Source of the DNA: Siphlonurus alternatus
Lineage: Eukaryota; Arthropoda; Insecta; Ephemeroptera; Siphlonuridae
DNA length: 64,000 bases
Assembly (NCBI GenBank): GCA_949825025.1
Contig: OX463781.1
Span: forward strand, 32,873,221-32,937,220
Direction of reading: 5' to 3'
The position numbers and the translations under genes were made by a program. The notes below the pieces were generated by a model. It searched no databases and was not told the origin of the DNA. It worked only from the letters and a program-made list of their open reading frames with translations. Shown one piece after another: positions 24,668 through 35,502 of this stretch. The number at the start of each line of letters is the position of its first letter. The stretch's first letter is position 1.

Positions 24668-26640
24668 TTGAAACATAATAATAGAGAAGTGAGAAGTAGG
24701 AAAATATGTTTGAGAAGACAGTATGGCCGTTTTAAGAGGGGAGAGGTGAAGAAGAGTAGTGTTAAAAAAGCGGAGATAGAACTTAACACTGCCAAGGTGC
24801 GTTCTGAAAATGAGTTTATGAAAAAAATGTTTGATGAGAGGGATAAAAGTGGTAGTTGGAGAAGAATGTATCAGCATGTGAAGGGACTTCGGCTAGCAGG
24901 AAATCAGATACCAGTGCTAAAAGATACCGGGGGGGTGCATACTACAGATAAGGAGAAGGCAGATGCATGTGCCAGGCAATATCAGGCAGTTTTTCAAGAG
25001 GATTTGGGGGCAGGGGAGGTTAGCGACGTAGCAGATGAGAGACAAAATGAGGATTCTAACGGTAATGCTAATTTGGGTGATAAGAAGAAGTTTACAATTA
25101 GGTTCAAAGACGTACAAAGGGCGCTAAAGTCTCTGACTACAGGGAAGGCAGCTGGCCCAGATGGTGTACCAGCAGCCTTTTTAAAGCTTAATATAGGTAT
25201 GCATTGTAGATATCAAACGTTTTTTTTCAAGGCTATTTTAAATGCAGGCGTCATCCCGCATGGATGGAGGGAAGCATGGGTAACTCCCATTTATAAGGGC
25301 GGTGCTAAATGTGAAGCAAAAAATTATCGACCGGTCAGCTTGACCTCGGTGGTTTCCAAAGTTATGGAAAAAGTAATTGTTCGGTTTATGATGAGAGAGC
25401 TAAAGAACCAAAAGTTCTTTAGCAAAAGGCAACACGGATTTAGAAAACATTATTCTTGTGATACCCAGCTGTTGGGTTATGTTCAGCAACTAGCAGATTG
25501 CTTAGACAGTAAAGGGGAAATGCATGCGGTGTTTCTGGACTTTGAGAAGGCTTTTGATAAGGTTCCGCATAGCATCGTGATAGATAAATTAAGGAGGAAG
25601 TGTATGCTGATGAATGCTTGGTTGACTTGCTACAGGATTTTCTAAGGGATAGGGTTCAAAGAGTGAAGATTGGATCAACTTTTTCGGATGAGATTAGGGT
25701 GAACTCAGGAGTTCTGCAGGGGAGCGTCCTCGGACCAATCTTGTTTTTTATTTTTATTGAAGATTTGCCGGAGGGAGTAGACTCTTTAATGAGGTTGTTT
25801 GCTGATGATAGTGTTTTGTATAAGATAAGAGGAAGCTGCAAGAAGATCTAGACACTGTAGGTAGGTGGGTGGACAAAAATGGTATGAGTCTTAATGTTGG
25901 CAAATGTTTGGTAGTTAATTTCAGTAGGAAAAGAGCAAAAGAAGAAGCAGTATACCTAATGAGAGGAGAGGTACTTAGGGAGGACGATAAATATAAATAC
26001 CTTGGGGTGGTTCTTCAGAAAGAGCTGAATTGGAATGAGCATATTAGGTACGTAACGTCAAAGGGAAGGAGAAATTTGGAGTTCGTTATGAGAAATCTGA
26101 AAGGGGCGAATGTATTTGTCAGAGACAAGGCCTATAAGACCTTAGTGAGACCAATACTGGAGTATGCATGTAGTGTGTGGGATCCGTATAGGCAGATTGG
26201 AAAGAAGGAGTTGGAAAAGGAGAGGAGGGCTGCTAGAAGAGTTATGGGTAAAATGAGAAAATGGAGATTAGTTGCAGATGACAAAAATGTGTGGAAGGAT
26301 TATGAAAGCGTGTTGAAAATGATTCAGACTTTGGAGTGGGAGCCACTCGAGGAAAGGAGAAGATACAACCGATTAGGAAATTTGTTTAAAGTTAATAGGG
26401 AGATGGCAGGTTGGAGCGAGTTTAGTGACAGAACTAGGAAAGGTAGATATATTAGGAGGGGGGATAATCAGTGGAAACTGGAGTTCAGGGGTAGTGGAAG
26501 TGATGTGGGAAAGTACTCCTTCATAAACCGAACAGTGAGGGAGTGGAACTCCCTGCCGTCCGAGGTGGTGGGGGCGGAGAGTTACGGGGGATTTAAGAGT
26601 GCGTTGAGCACTATATTGCGAGCCACCGTGGTTTAGCCAC
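24668..26640 (+). pseudogene. 5'-truncated, frameshifted non-LTR retrotransposon (LINE) reverse transcriptase
   Basis: Three frames in succession (24668-25645, 25600-25851, 25869-26636) make up one broken polyprotein. Visible in order: the linker before the RT, GKAAGPDGVPAAFLK, NYRPVSLTSVVSKVMEK, KRQHGFRKHYSC, AVFLDFEKAFDKVPH, GVLQGSVLGPILF, the catalytic FADD (about 25798-25809), KYLGVVL, and the C-terminal tail ending in FxxRTVREWNSLPSEVV. Two frameshifts (about 25600-25645 and 25845-25870) inactivate it. The endonuclease is absent, as expected from 5' truncation. The tail motifs suggest a CR1/Jockey-like clade. It lies antisense to SF3A2 in the probable first intron. Confidence 0.92.
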
Positions 26641-27306
26641 ATTTGCCGCAGATCGTTAAATCTAAATCTGAATATCCAGGAAGATTGGTAAGGGAAAGTG
26701 GCTGCAACTGCACTACAATTAATATAAATCCAGTGGTAGCAACTAGCCCTATATAATTATATGCATTCTGTACTGTATGCATAAATGCTGCAGAAAAATG
26801 TAAGTAAGATTTAATAAAGTAGGCAACGGGCTATGCATACAGTACTGTACAGTATGCATATGCTATGCATACCCGGCATACATAGCCAATGCATCATAAA
26901 AAATTCGATACGAATTAGTGTAATATGCATATAGTATGCCTTTTATTTTCCGATAACATATTTTAACAGCTTTGCAAAACTAGTTTAATTTTCGTTTGCA
27001 TTAATTACTTACGTATTAGTATTAGAAATGTAGATATTATTTATTTATTATGTCGTACAATGTGCGATTTGCCGATTTCTCAAACCAAAACAATCAACGA
27101 TGACGTCGATGACGTCACAATTCAATGATTTGATTGACATGTGCTGATGGTGAGAGTTTTATGAACTAAAAACAGTTGACGTACGGAAAACCCCGCCAAA
27201 ATTTACAGCTGTAAAAATTAGTGAAATTTTGACAACATTACGAATTTAAAGTATCCCTTTTGTATATTTAGTTATTTACCATTTTTTTAATATCATAAAT
27301 AAAGTT
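26641..27306. promoter_or_regulatory. Probable divergent promoter region of SF3A2 and SMIM20
   Basis: Two adjacent CRE/ATF-type sites, TGACGTCGATGACGTCAC at 27101-27118, lie ~190 bases before the SMIM20 ATG and upstream of the minus-strand SF3A2 gene. Further out (26758-26940) is a cluster of TATGCAT/ATGCATA palindromes. Bidirectional use is an inference from gene orientation. Confidence 0.5.
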
Positions 27307-29237
27307 ATGACGATACTTAAAGGTTGGAAGTATGGTGTATTTGTAGGAACTATAGTTGGGGCGATTGGGATCGCATTATATCCAATTGTAATCTCACCAA
27401 TGCTGGATACTTCAGAATACAGTAAGTTACGCACTTGAATGATCTTTAATTTGCATACCAACTGATTCAGACTTATGTGTAGTAGGCACTAGTTATACGC
27501 CGGCCGTATTGCCGTGTATTCGCACAGCATTGAGGAGATGGGGGCAGATGTGACAGAAAGTCCCGAAATTCACTACATTTGGGAGTCATTTCCTCTTGCT
27601 GCATACGATATAATCCCAAAAAATAATAATGAAACAAAATAATGGCAAGTATGCATATTCATGCATGTACCTACTAGCAGCACCCCACACATGCATGATG
27701 GCAGAGTAGGCGTATGCATACCAGTACCAAAGCAAGTGAACATGTGTCAATGTCAGCAGTATGTAGCTCCATGCAATATATACAATGTATGTATAGTGAG
27801 GATCTCAAAGCCCTATAGTATAGAGCTATGATCTCAGAGCTATAATAGGCTTTCTGTATTATCTAGCTGAATACAATACATAATATATAGAGAGAGATGA
27901 AACCATTGGTTTGATAATTGTGGTCCACGGCACTCCTGCTAGTACTGTATGCATTACCATAGGATTTGACCTCCATCTCTTAGAACTTGGACCCAAAAAA
28001 TGTGGCAGACCCCACCACTTCTGTGTCCTCTCTCTGATCGTGTTCTTCAAGAATTAACCACATAATATATATTATCCTGATAAAGCATCCCAACCCAATA
28101 ATTCCTCTATGTACAACTTAACACGGCATGAACTTTACTCTTGCCTTATTATTTGTTAGAGCTGTAGCTCCAAAAGAAAAAGAGAAGCAAATTTGCAATT
28201 TTGGGTGAGGTAGGAAGAATACTCAATCTAGCCATTCATAGACCGTAAAGTGTAATGGTTATTAAACCTCCATAGACTGCGTGACAATGCCCACAACCAG
28301 AGTAAGAGTAAAGTTCATTCAGTCTCAAGGTACACTTGCATGCAGTACTACTGCACAAGTGCACATGCGTTTTTTTTACAAGTTCACTCACAAGTCAGCC
28401 AGCTTCTTTTAGCTGCCATGCACTCAGTTATCTTCTCTCTTCAATTTAGTTTGTGTATATAGCGTCTAATTGATGTTCTTCTCCCTTACAGAAAAAGTAC
28501 AGCAGCTAACGAGGCAGGGCATCAAGCAGGACGAAATTCAGCCGGGCAGTAAGTTTGTGTTCTTAACTGTAAGATTGTATCTCTTTGCAGTTTCAGCTTA
28601 ATGAGGGAGGGAGTTGGTAACAGTAGCATATGTGGAAGGGGGAGGGGCTACAGTTTAGGGAAAAATACATAGGTTCACCTTACCCCGCACTCACTTTTTA
28701 TGCTACCCCCCGCCCTCCCCCTCCAATTCCCTATTGAAGCCGAAGATTGAACCCCGGCTCTCTGTATTTTTTCCTGGCTAGGCCAGTGCAGGTGTCATGG
28801 ATACGCCAGAAAAATTTACCACTGACAAACAAAGGTAGCTAGCTAGTGTTATGTAATTATGAATACAATATAAAATTATTTTAGGCTTATTTCATGTAGC
28901 ACTTGTTGGACAGAATTAACACATTAATGTTGAACGTACAGAATACTTTATATTTAGTATTTTATCATTATTAGACTGTGGAAACCACACATCATTTATG
29001 AAATAGAATTGTAAGGAAATTTAAATAAACAAATATGCATAAGAAACTGATATGATGTGATATGATACTAACAAACCATAAAAGAGAATGGAGTTTATTT
29101 GCCTTGATACTTTTTTTATGCATTTCAACTTACAGTGACTGCGTGACTGACGAAGTTGTCAAAAAGACTATTAGTTTGATTTTGTATTTGTTTCAGACAT
29201 GAAAGTATGGAGTGATCCGTTTGAGAGGAAGAAATGA
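27307..29237 (+). CDS. SMIM20: Small integral membrane protein 20 (MITRAC7), 70 aa
   Basis: Three small exons, each too short to stand out as an open frame: 27307-27421, 28492-28548 and 29197-29237 (TGA). All have GT-AG borders and compatible phases, giving 213 nt and 70 residues. The protein has one transmembrane segment at about residues 10-28 (GVFVGTIVGAIGIALYPIV), then the conserved SPMLDTSEYKK, a short helix (TRQGIKQDEIQPG) and the C-terminal signature MKVWSDPFERKK. Length and C-terminus match the SMIM20/MITRAC7 family, a mitochondrial inner-membrane factor that stabilises newly made COX1 during cytochrome c oxidase assembly. An AATAAA at about 29476 is a good polyadenylation signal. The intron at 27422-28491 holds repeated ATGCAT motifs but no clear element. 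Confidence 0.92.
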
Positions 29238-29952
29238 ATGGTTCAACATTCTTTATTTGATTTATTTTAACCGAGAAAATTCCTGTAGACTATTTATAAT
29301 TTTTCAATGTATCATATATGTATATGTATATGTTTGAATTAAGATTTATTTATAAAATAATTGTTTAAACATAATTTGTTGATTTAATTATTTTAATTAA
29401 TTGAAAGATCGGGATGTCAATTATCGTGCAGTGCATTTAAATTGTTTTTAACCATCCGTCGAGAATAATTTTTAAGAAATAAAACCACCTTATATATTTT
29501 GTAGAATTTGTAATAACAAAATTAATTTGGCTTTAGATTGAACCACATTGAAATTTTAGATATGAATTTATATCATATATAATTATAGATGTCGGCATCA
29601 TGCAAAGCCCGAAAAAAATGTGCACACCTAAATGTGCCCCTAGCCCCTAGCGATTTGAGCAATACTCAAAATTAACAAACATTTCTCGGGCTTTGTTCAT
29701 TTAAATTTGATCATTTCTAGAAGTAATCAAATCAGAAAAAAACAAAGCCCGACGAGAAGTACTATTTCGGGGTTTCCTCATTTCTAGAAGTGATCAAACC
29801 AGAAAAAGCAAAGCTCGACGAGACATTTTATTTCGGGACGTGAGTTAAATGAAATGAGTAATTCTATAGGTTGGCGCGCGGACTTCACGGAAGGCGAAAA
29901 CCGAAAGTCATCTTAATTATTACACTGTTAACTATAATATGAATATAATTAC

Positions 29953-30290
29953 AATGGACAACATGCATGAAAAAATGTTATTGCAGAAATAAATAGAGGG
30001 TACCAAATTATGCTACTCTGAATTTTTTCAGATTTTTTTGAGACCCAGAACTATTTTTAAATAATTATTGAAAGTGCGGCCACGCCCCCTGGAGGCGTCA
30101 ATAGGCGTCCAGTCTCTATCCTTTTTATTAAGGATTCAGGGGTGCCAACTTAACTTACAGAACTTTCAATAAATATTTAAAAATATATAGATCTGGGTCT
30201 AAAAAAAATTGTGAAAAAATTCAGAGTAGCATAATTTGGTACCCTCCATTCATTTCTGCAACAAAATTTTGTCATGTATGTTGTCCGTTA
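29953..30290. mobile_element. Family-1 MITE (CAATGGACAAC ends), copy
   Basis: Inverted ends CAATGGACAACATGCATGA and CATGTATGTTGTCCG, then CAGAAATAAATAGAGGGTAC and its mirror. The centre reads CCACGCCCCCTGGAGGCGTC and is not symmetric. About 90% similar by eye to 34606-34935 and 48149-48478. Confidence 0.85.
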
Positions 30291-30719
30291 TTACTTATTG
30301 GAAGGTTATGTAATTAATCATGAAGCATTTTATTTTATTTAGAATTATTTTCTCTCAGATAATGATGGCGGTATATACAGGGCAGTCTGCTAGCTTGAGA
30401 CTGCCCTGGTATATAATACCGGCATCGTCAATCTCAAACCAATTATTATAAGGTTTCATGTTTGTACCACCCTGTTGTAGAGGATTGTGCAATTCTAAGA
30501 CATATGTTTTTCTGCTAAAAAATAAAATATAATTCATAATATCATGCAAAGCTTATACGCTAGTAAATATAATAGACTGCTTAATTTGGAATCATAACAG
30601 CAATCGTTGCAAATTTATTAGGAGGCGATGAACTATATTAATTAATCAAAATTAAATTATAAAATAAAAGTGCATGTGTGAAACTCGTAGTAAAAATATT
30701 AAATATATTTTATTGAATT

Positions 30720-31260
30720 TTCAATTTTACAATTTTTTTTTTTTTTTCTTTTTTTTTTATCTCATTCCAAATACAAGGTACACACATAAAATACATGGTA
30801 TCATGCATGGGTAAGACGCGTCATTTTAAGAACAATTTTACAGCGTTTTTAAATTCTATATATTTGTAGATATCTTTTAATGAAACAGGAAGTTTATTGT
30901 AGATTTTAATACATGAGCACATAGGACCTTTGTCTAAAAGTTTAAGTCTGCTTTTTGGAGGTAATATAGTACTATTTAAATTTAAATATTTACTATTTAA
31001 ATACTATTAAATTTTAATTTAAATCAAAATTACAAACAAACAAACACACTCTAAAATAAAAATGCATGGTAATGTGAGAATACAATGAGATTGAAAATGT
31101 TTTTTACATGATTCACGGTAGGGTAAGTTTAACATTGTTCGAATTACCCTTTTTTGCAAAATAAAAATCTTTCTTGAGTCAGTAGAATTACCCCACATAA
31201 TAACCCCATACTTCAAAATGGAATGGAAGTTTGCATAATACAATATCTTCAATAATACTT
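30720..31260 (-). pseudogene. LINE 3'-end fragment (reverse transcriptase C-terminus)
   Basis: The minus strand encodes ANFHSILKYGVIMWGNS and KIFILQKRVIRTMLNLPYR, the typical C-terminal region of LINE reverse transcriptases. Further on it encodes CSCIKIYNKLPVSLKDI and a stop near 30830. A T-rich tract (poly-A on the minus strand) at 30730-30760 marks the 3' end. Frames are broken between the two parts. Not a host gene. Confidence 0.8.
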
Positions 31261-31300
31261 GTAAGTTATATACTTGTAGGTTATATTTTTACTATTATAG

Positions 31301-31666
31301 TTAAGGGTAAGATAACGCCACCAATGTTAAAAAAATTCCTCACACAAAAATTCTGAAAAAAATTTAAAATGTTCTCCTCTATACCTCCTATCAGTAGCTA
31401 AAATATCAATTATACAAATACGATCTAGTTTTTGAGTTATGAATTTTTAAAATTGACTACTTTAACATGGAGAAATGGAAATCCCATGTTAAATTAAAAA
31501 TGTCCCATGTCAACTTTAAAAATTCATAACTCAAAAACTAGATCGTATTTGAATACCTGATATTTTAGCTACTGATAGGGGGTGTAGAGGAGAACATTTT
31601 AAATTTTTTCCAGAATTTTTGTGTGAGGGATTTTTTTTAACATTGGTGGCGTTATCTTACCCTTAA
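31301..31666. mobile_element. TTAA-flanked piggyBac-like MITE, copy B
   Basis: TTAAGGGTAAGATAACGCCA at the left and GGCGTTATCTTACCCTTAA at the right form perfect ends with TTAA on each side. The arms of ~150 bases are almost perfect mirrors. This is the best-preserved copy of the family. Confidence 0.88.
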
Positions 31667-32159
31667 GGGCCTTAAGAGTGATATTTTTTTCACTGGCATT
31701 AAAAATTTCCATCCATTTCCTCAAAACATTTCTCAAAGTTAATACTTTAAAAATAAAAAATTGCTCTTTTTGCATGTATCGTGTTCACACAAAAACTGTA
31801 TGGTGAGAAAAAAATCTTCCTTTAATTTTATGACTTGAATAACAAAATAAATAACAAAAGCTTTTCAACAATAACAAAAATTATTCTTGTTGGGCTTTGC
31901 TTTTTCTGGTTTGATCACTTTTAGAAATGAGCAAATTAAGCCCGAAATAATACTTCTCGTCGGGCTTTGCTTTTTCTGATTTGATCATTTCTAGAAATGG
32001 TCAAATTTAAATGAGCAAAGCCTGAAATATTTGTTAATTTTGGGCTTTGCTCAAATTACTAGGGACACGTCTATAGTTGTGCACATATTTTTTCGGGCTT
32101 TGATGCCAACATATATACATATAATATAAATTTTTAATTTGTAACTATTATATAAATAC

Positions 32160-32365
32160 CGTATAACGAAATTGGCATGGATATATATATATATATATAT
32201 ATAATATATATAATTATATTCTTATTAAAATCAATTAACCATGCCAATTTCGGTATTTATATAATAAAGTTAATAATTATTAACTTTATTATATAAAGAC
32301 CGTACAACGAAATCGGCATGGTTAATTGATTTTAATAAGAATATAATTATATATAATATATATAT
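32160..32365. repeat. Near-perfect palindrome with three ACGAAAT(T/C)GGCATGG copies
   Basis: The centre, AAAGTTAATAATTATTAACTTT at 32266-32287, is a perfect palindrome. The arms extend to about 32200 and 32360 through CCATGCCAATTTCG and CGAAATCGGCATGG, with one ~6-base indel. A further copy in the same sense as the right arm lies at 32160-32181, next to a (TA)n run. Confidence 0.8.
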
Positions 32366-32499
32366 ATAATTATGTAGGTTGCTATAAAATTATTATTTAT
32401 TTAATTTTACTATATAATTACTTAAAGAAACTCTATAAACTTAATATGTTCTTGTAATAATTTTTTCGTTGAATCATTTATTTCAAGATATTGATTTTT

Positions 32500-32960
32500 G
32501 TATTGCCCCCCTCTGAATTAGAAGTGACAGAGGTTTTGATTCCTCCCCGTAGATTAGGCCACCTCTTAGGCACGGGTGTGCTGCGGGTTGCGGGCGTGGC
32601 AGGCGCTCATCGATCGGCCCCAGCCGCCGTCTGCGGCCCGCTGCCGGGCGGGCGGGGTGGGTGTCTATCGACCAGCAGCGTGCTAGCATGTTGACACGCC
32701 CGCCGCTGCCGCCACGATAGACAAGCTACTTTCGTCGCAACTCTGCGGCACCTATAGCAGGCACTGGCACAAACAACCACAGGGTCCACATGTCTGTGGT
32801 GCAAATTAACCCACTGAAGAGGTGCGGATCCTGAACCACATTTCGGGGGTCTGTCTCCATAAGGCCAATGCTAAAAAAAAAAAAATGGAGTAGGGAAAAT
32901 GCCTATTCCCTACTTCTGGATCCGCGCCTGGTCTACAGCATCCCTAATATGCAGCCACCC
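32500..32960. other. GC-rich island, probably transposon-derived
   Basis: Sharp GC-rich patch (32560-32760, with GGCCCCAGCCGCCGTCTGCG) in AT-rich surroundings. The right edge, CTTCTGGATCCGCGCCTG at 32917-32934, resembles a CAGGCGCGGATCC-type transposon terminus. I could not find the other end. Open frames here are short and on both strands, which suggests GC content rather than coding. Confidence 0.45.
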
Positions 32961-33149
32961 CCTGGATTCGTCACTCGCTGCAGGCTGCAATCGACGACCA
33001 CTATATTGATAGAATGTTACAACAATTTTATTTTGGCATCGCAATCAACCATTCATGTATTGCTGGGGATTGTTGCATTATAAACAATATTAAATATGCA
33101 ATCTTAATTCTCAATGATAATTAATAATTGTCATGTTTTATATAGTTAT

Positions 33150-33550
33150 TTTTTTTAATCAAACCCTGTTGGGTACTTCTACTTACTAATTAGGCTAATT
33201 ACATCTACTTTGAAACCCCGAACCTTCCGAAACCCAAACTTGAGCGTTTCGCAGGCTCTTCCGGAACGGGGGCGGCCACGGCCTTGCAATCCATCCCGGC
33301 ATTTGCCTGCAACTGAGGGAAACGTGGAAACCTCAGCCAGGATGGACGCTACAGCTTTTGTCAATAAACCGGAAGTGCAATGGTCCAAAGCCATGCACAT
33401 AGTGGAAAAGCGCAACGATTCATCACTGGGTGAGAAACATGATTTTTGTTCAAGATGGTCACCCTTCCAAATACTAACCACGCTCGGCGTTGCTTGACTT
33501 CGGTGATCTGACGAGACCCGGTTAAGCGCACTGCGCCACACCTCCCACTC
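33150..33550 (-). mobile_element. 5S-rRNA-derived SINE, with tRNA-like box A at its head
   Basis: On the minus strand, 33522-33455 reads like nucleotides ~30-95 of 5S rRNA: GGGTCTCGTCAGATCACCG, AAGTCAAGCAACGCCGAGC (box A), GTTAGTATTTGGA (intermediate element) and AGGGTGACC (box C). The first ~25 bases of a true 5S gene are replaced by GGTGTGGCGCAGTGCGC, which fits a tRNA box A. The body continues for ~300 bases to an A-rich tail near 33150. So it is a pol III retroposon, not a working 5S gene. Confidence 0.7.
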
Positions 33551-34605
33551 ATATAATATAATATAATATAATATAATAATATAGTTATTAAATATATAAT
33601 ATAATACTATAAAAAAATTGTGAGTAATTAATTAAAAATCTGGAACTTTCATCAAAGCAACCAAACATATATCGTGCTTCCGACCTATATTGTATTATTT
33701 ACAATCGGCCAGTGATAGCTTTTACAACGAAAACATTAAATAATAAATAATGACATTTCCGAGTTGTGCTATAATCGACAGACCTATATAAATAAATACT
33801 GCAGTATAATAAAATATATAAGATTCTGGAGGGACTTGGTACGTATTATTATAAAATACTGTATAAGAGAACTGAAACTGTGACGTCTGCAAATTTGGTA
33901 TTATTAATTAGCATTTTTGCGACCTTCGAGTATATTAATAAATTAAGTGCATGCCATGGGCTTGCTATTTGAATTGAATTTATTGACGTATTGACTTCAA
34001 TTCGGGTCTGCGGCGCGCCGGAGTGGCCGGACCAAGCATGCAGTCATTGCCCGTATAGAAGTAAGACTGCCATATCATTGCATGCATGGGCGGCCAGCTG
34101 CCAGCTGCATCCACCATCTCAACAAATAATAACGATATTAAATCGGTGCCCACGCGCACTGGCTGTTATAACAGATATCTCTACTCATCTATTAAATTCT
34201 TTTGTTTCGAATCAGAATTGTAGTAGTATTTTAATGTATACAATCGTAAAGTAATAATATGAATATGAACTATCGAAGAAAGCAGAATAACCATATTTTT
34301 GTTGCATAAATATTATAGTATTTAATATGTTGCATGTAAAAATGTTCAATTCATGCTTTGTTAAGTGCTTTTATTTTTTTGTAAAATATTTCATTTTGGA
34401 ATGCGACATTCTAAATTATAATATTATATTATCATGCACATTTGTGTTTGAAGTTTTGAATATCGTTTCATCTGTAACATCTGTTCGTAGTAAAATTTAT
34501 AATATAATCCATACATAATAATAATTTTTTTTTTTCGAACAGCTGGTTGTACATTACAACATGATTTACGTCCATGCAGAAGAAAAATAATAATAATATT
34601 AGATA
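33551..34605. other. AT-rich intergenic DNA
   Basis: A short (ATAAT)n-like run at 33551-33585, and otherwise no repeats or coding sequence that I can support. Confidence 0.4.
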
Positions 34606-34935
34606 ATGGACAACATACATGAAAAAATTTTATTGCAGAAATGAATAGAGGGTACCAAATTATGCTACTCTGAATTCTTTCAGATTTTTTTGAGACCCAG
34701 AACTATTTTTAAATAATTATTGAAAGTGCGGCCACGCCCCCTGGAGGCGTCAATAGGCGTCCAGTCTATATCCTTTTTATTAAGGCTGCAGGGGTGCCAA
34801 CTGAAATCACAGGACTTTCAATAATTATTTAAAAATAGTTCCAGGTCTCAAAAAAATCTGAAAAAATTCCGAGTAGCATAATTTGGTACCCTCTATTCAT
34901 TTCTGCAATAAAATTTTTTCATGTATGTTGTCCAT
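34606..34935. mobile_element. Family-1 MITE (ATGGACAAC ends), intact copy
   Basis: ATGGACAACATACATGAAAA at the left and CATGTATGTTGTCCAT at the right, flanked by TA on both sides. Includes GAATAGAGGGTACCAAATTA and its mirror and the asymmetric core GGCCACGCCCCCTGG. About 330 bases, non-coding. Confidence 0.88.
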
Positions 34936-35036
34936 TATAATGAGACCCTTAATTAACTGTCCTTTTTTACAAAACAGGAAAAAAAACTTTTCACTTTTTG
35001 ATATAACAATTTAGCATTTCAATGTAAAATACAATA

Positions 35037-35502
35037 ATTAGGTTGCTGCATGCCATTTTTTTAGTAGTTCAATTGAAAGAGGAGGTTGAGAAATGCACCT
35101 ATGAATTTTATGTGATTTTTTTTAGTACTGCATCATACCTAAAATAGAGATGATAAGAGGTCACGTGACCTGGAGGCTTTGTCCGCAACGCCTATGACGT
35201 CATTACATTCTTTGGTTCAACTATATAATGCTTGTAAACAACCGCGTTGCTATGGAAACAAATAATAATTTTTAATAAACAAGCAACAATGCAATAATTG
35301 TTTACATGTGTTATATAGATAAACCAAAGAATGTAATGACGTCATAGGCGTTTCGGAAGGCGCCTTCAGGTCACGTGACCTCTTATCATCTCCATTTTAG
35401 GTATGATGCAGTACTAAAAAAAATCGCATAAAATTCTTAGGTGCATTTCTCAACCTCCTCTTTCGATTGAGCTACTAAAAAAATGGCATGCAGCAACCTA
35501 AT
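35037..35502. mobile_element. Palindromic MITE carrying CACGTG and TGACGTCA in both arms
   Basis: Ends ATTAGGTTGCTGCATGCC and GGCATGCAGCAACCTAAT. The ~200-base arms match closely, each with GGTCACGTGACC (35159-35170 and about 35372-35384) and ATGACGTCAT. The loop (about 35225-35310) is AT-rich. No coding capacity. Confidence 0.85.

Larger units (their letters stand above)
29589..32112. mobile_element. 2.5-kb inverted-repeat element with AAAGCCCGA sub-repeats
   Basis: Arms at 29589-29835 and 31885-32112 are reverse complements, with ends ATGTCGGCATCATGCAAAGC and GCTTTGATGCCAACAT. Each arm holds several AAAGCCCGA/TCGGGCTTT units about 75-80 bases apart, alternating with TTTCTAGAA and GATCAAA. 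The interior is later insertions: a family-1 MITE, a LINE fragment and a TTAA MITE. No transposase remains. Confidence 0.75.

Noticed and set aside
28660..28830. tRNA-like B box (GGGGTTCAATC on the minus strand) as a tRNA gene
   Set aside because: No A box at the right distance and no cloverleaf.
32483..32804. Overlapping Arg/Pro-rich frames in the GC-rich island
   Set aside because: Short, overlapping on both strands and without motifs. They follow from local GC content.
33455..33522. A functional 5S rRNA gene
   Set aside because: Only the internal promoter part matches; the 5' end and the 3' third are missing, so it was called a SINE.
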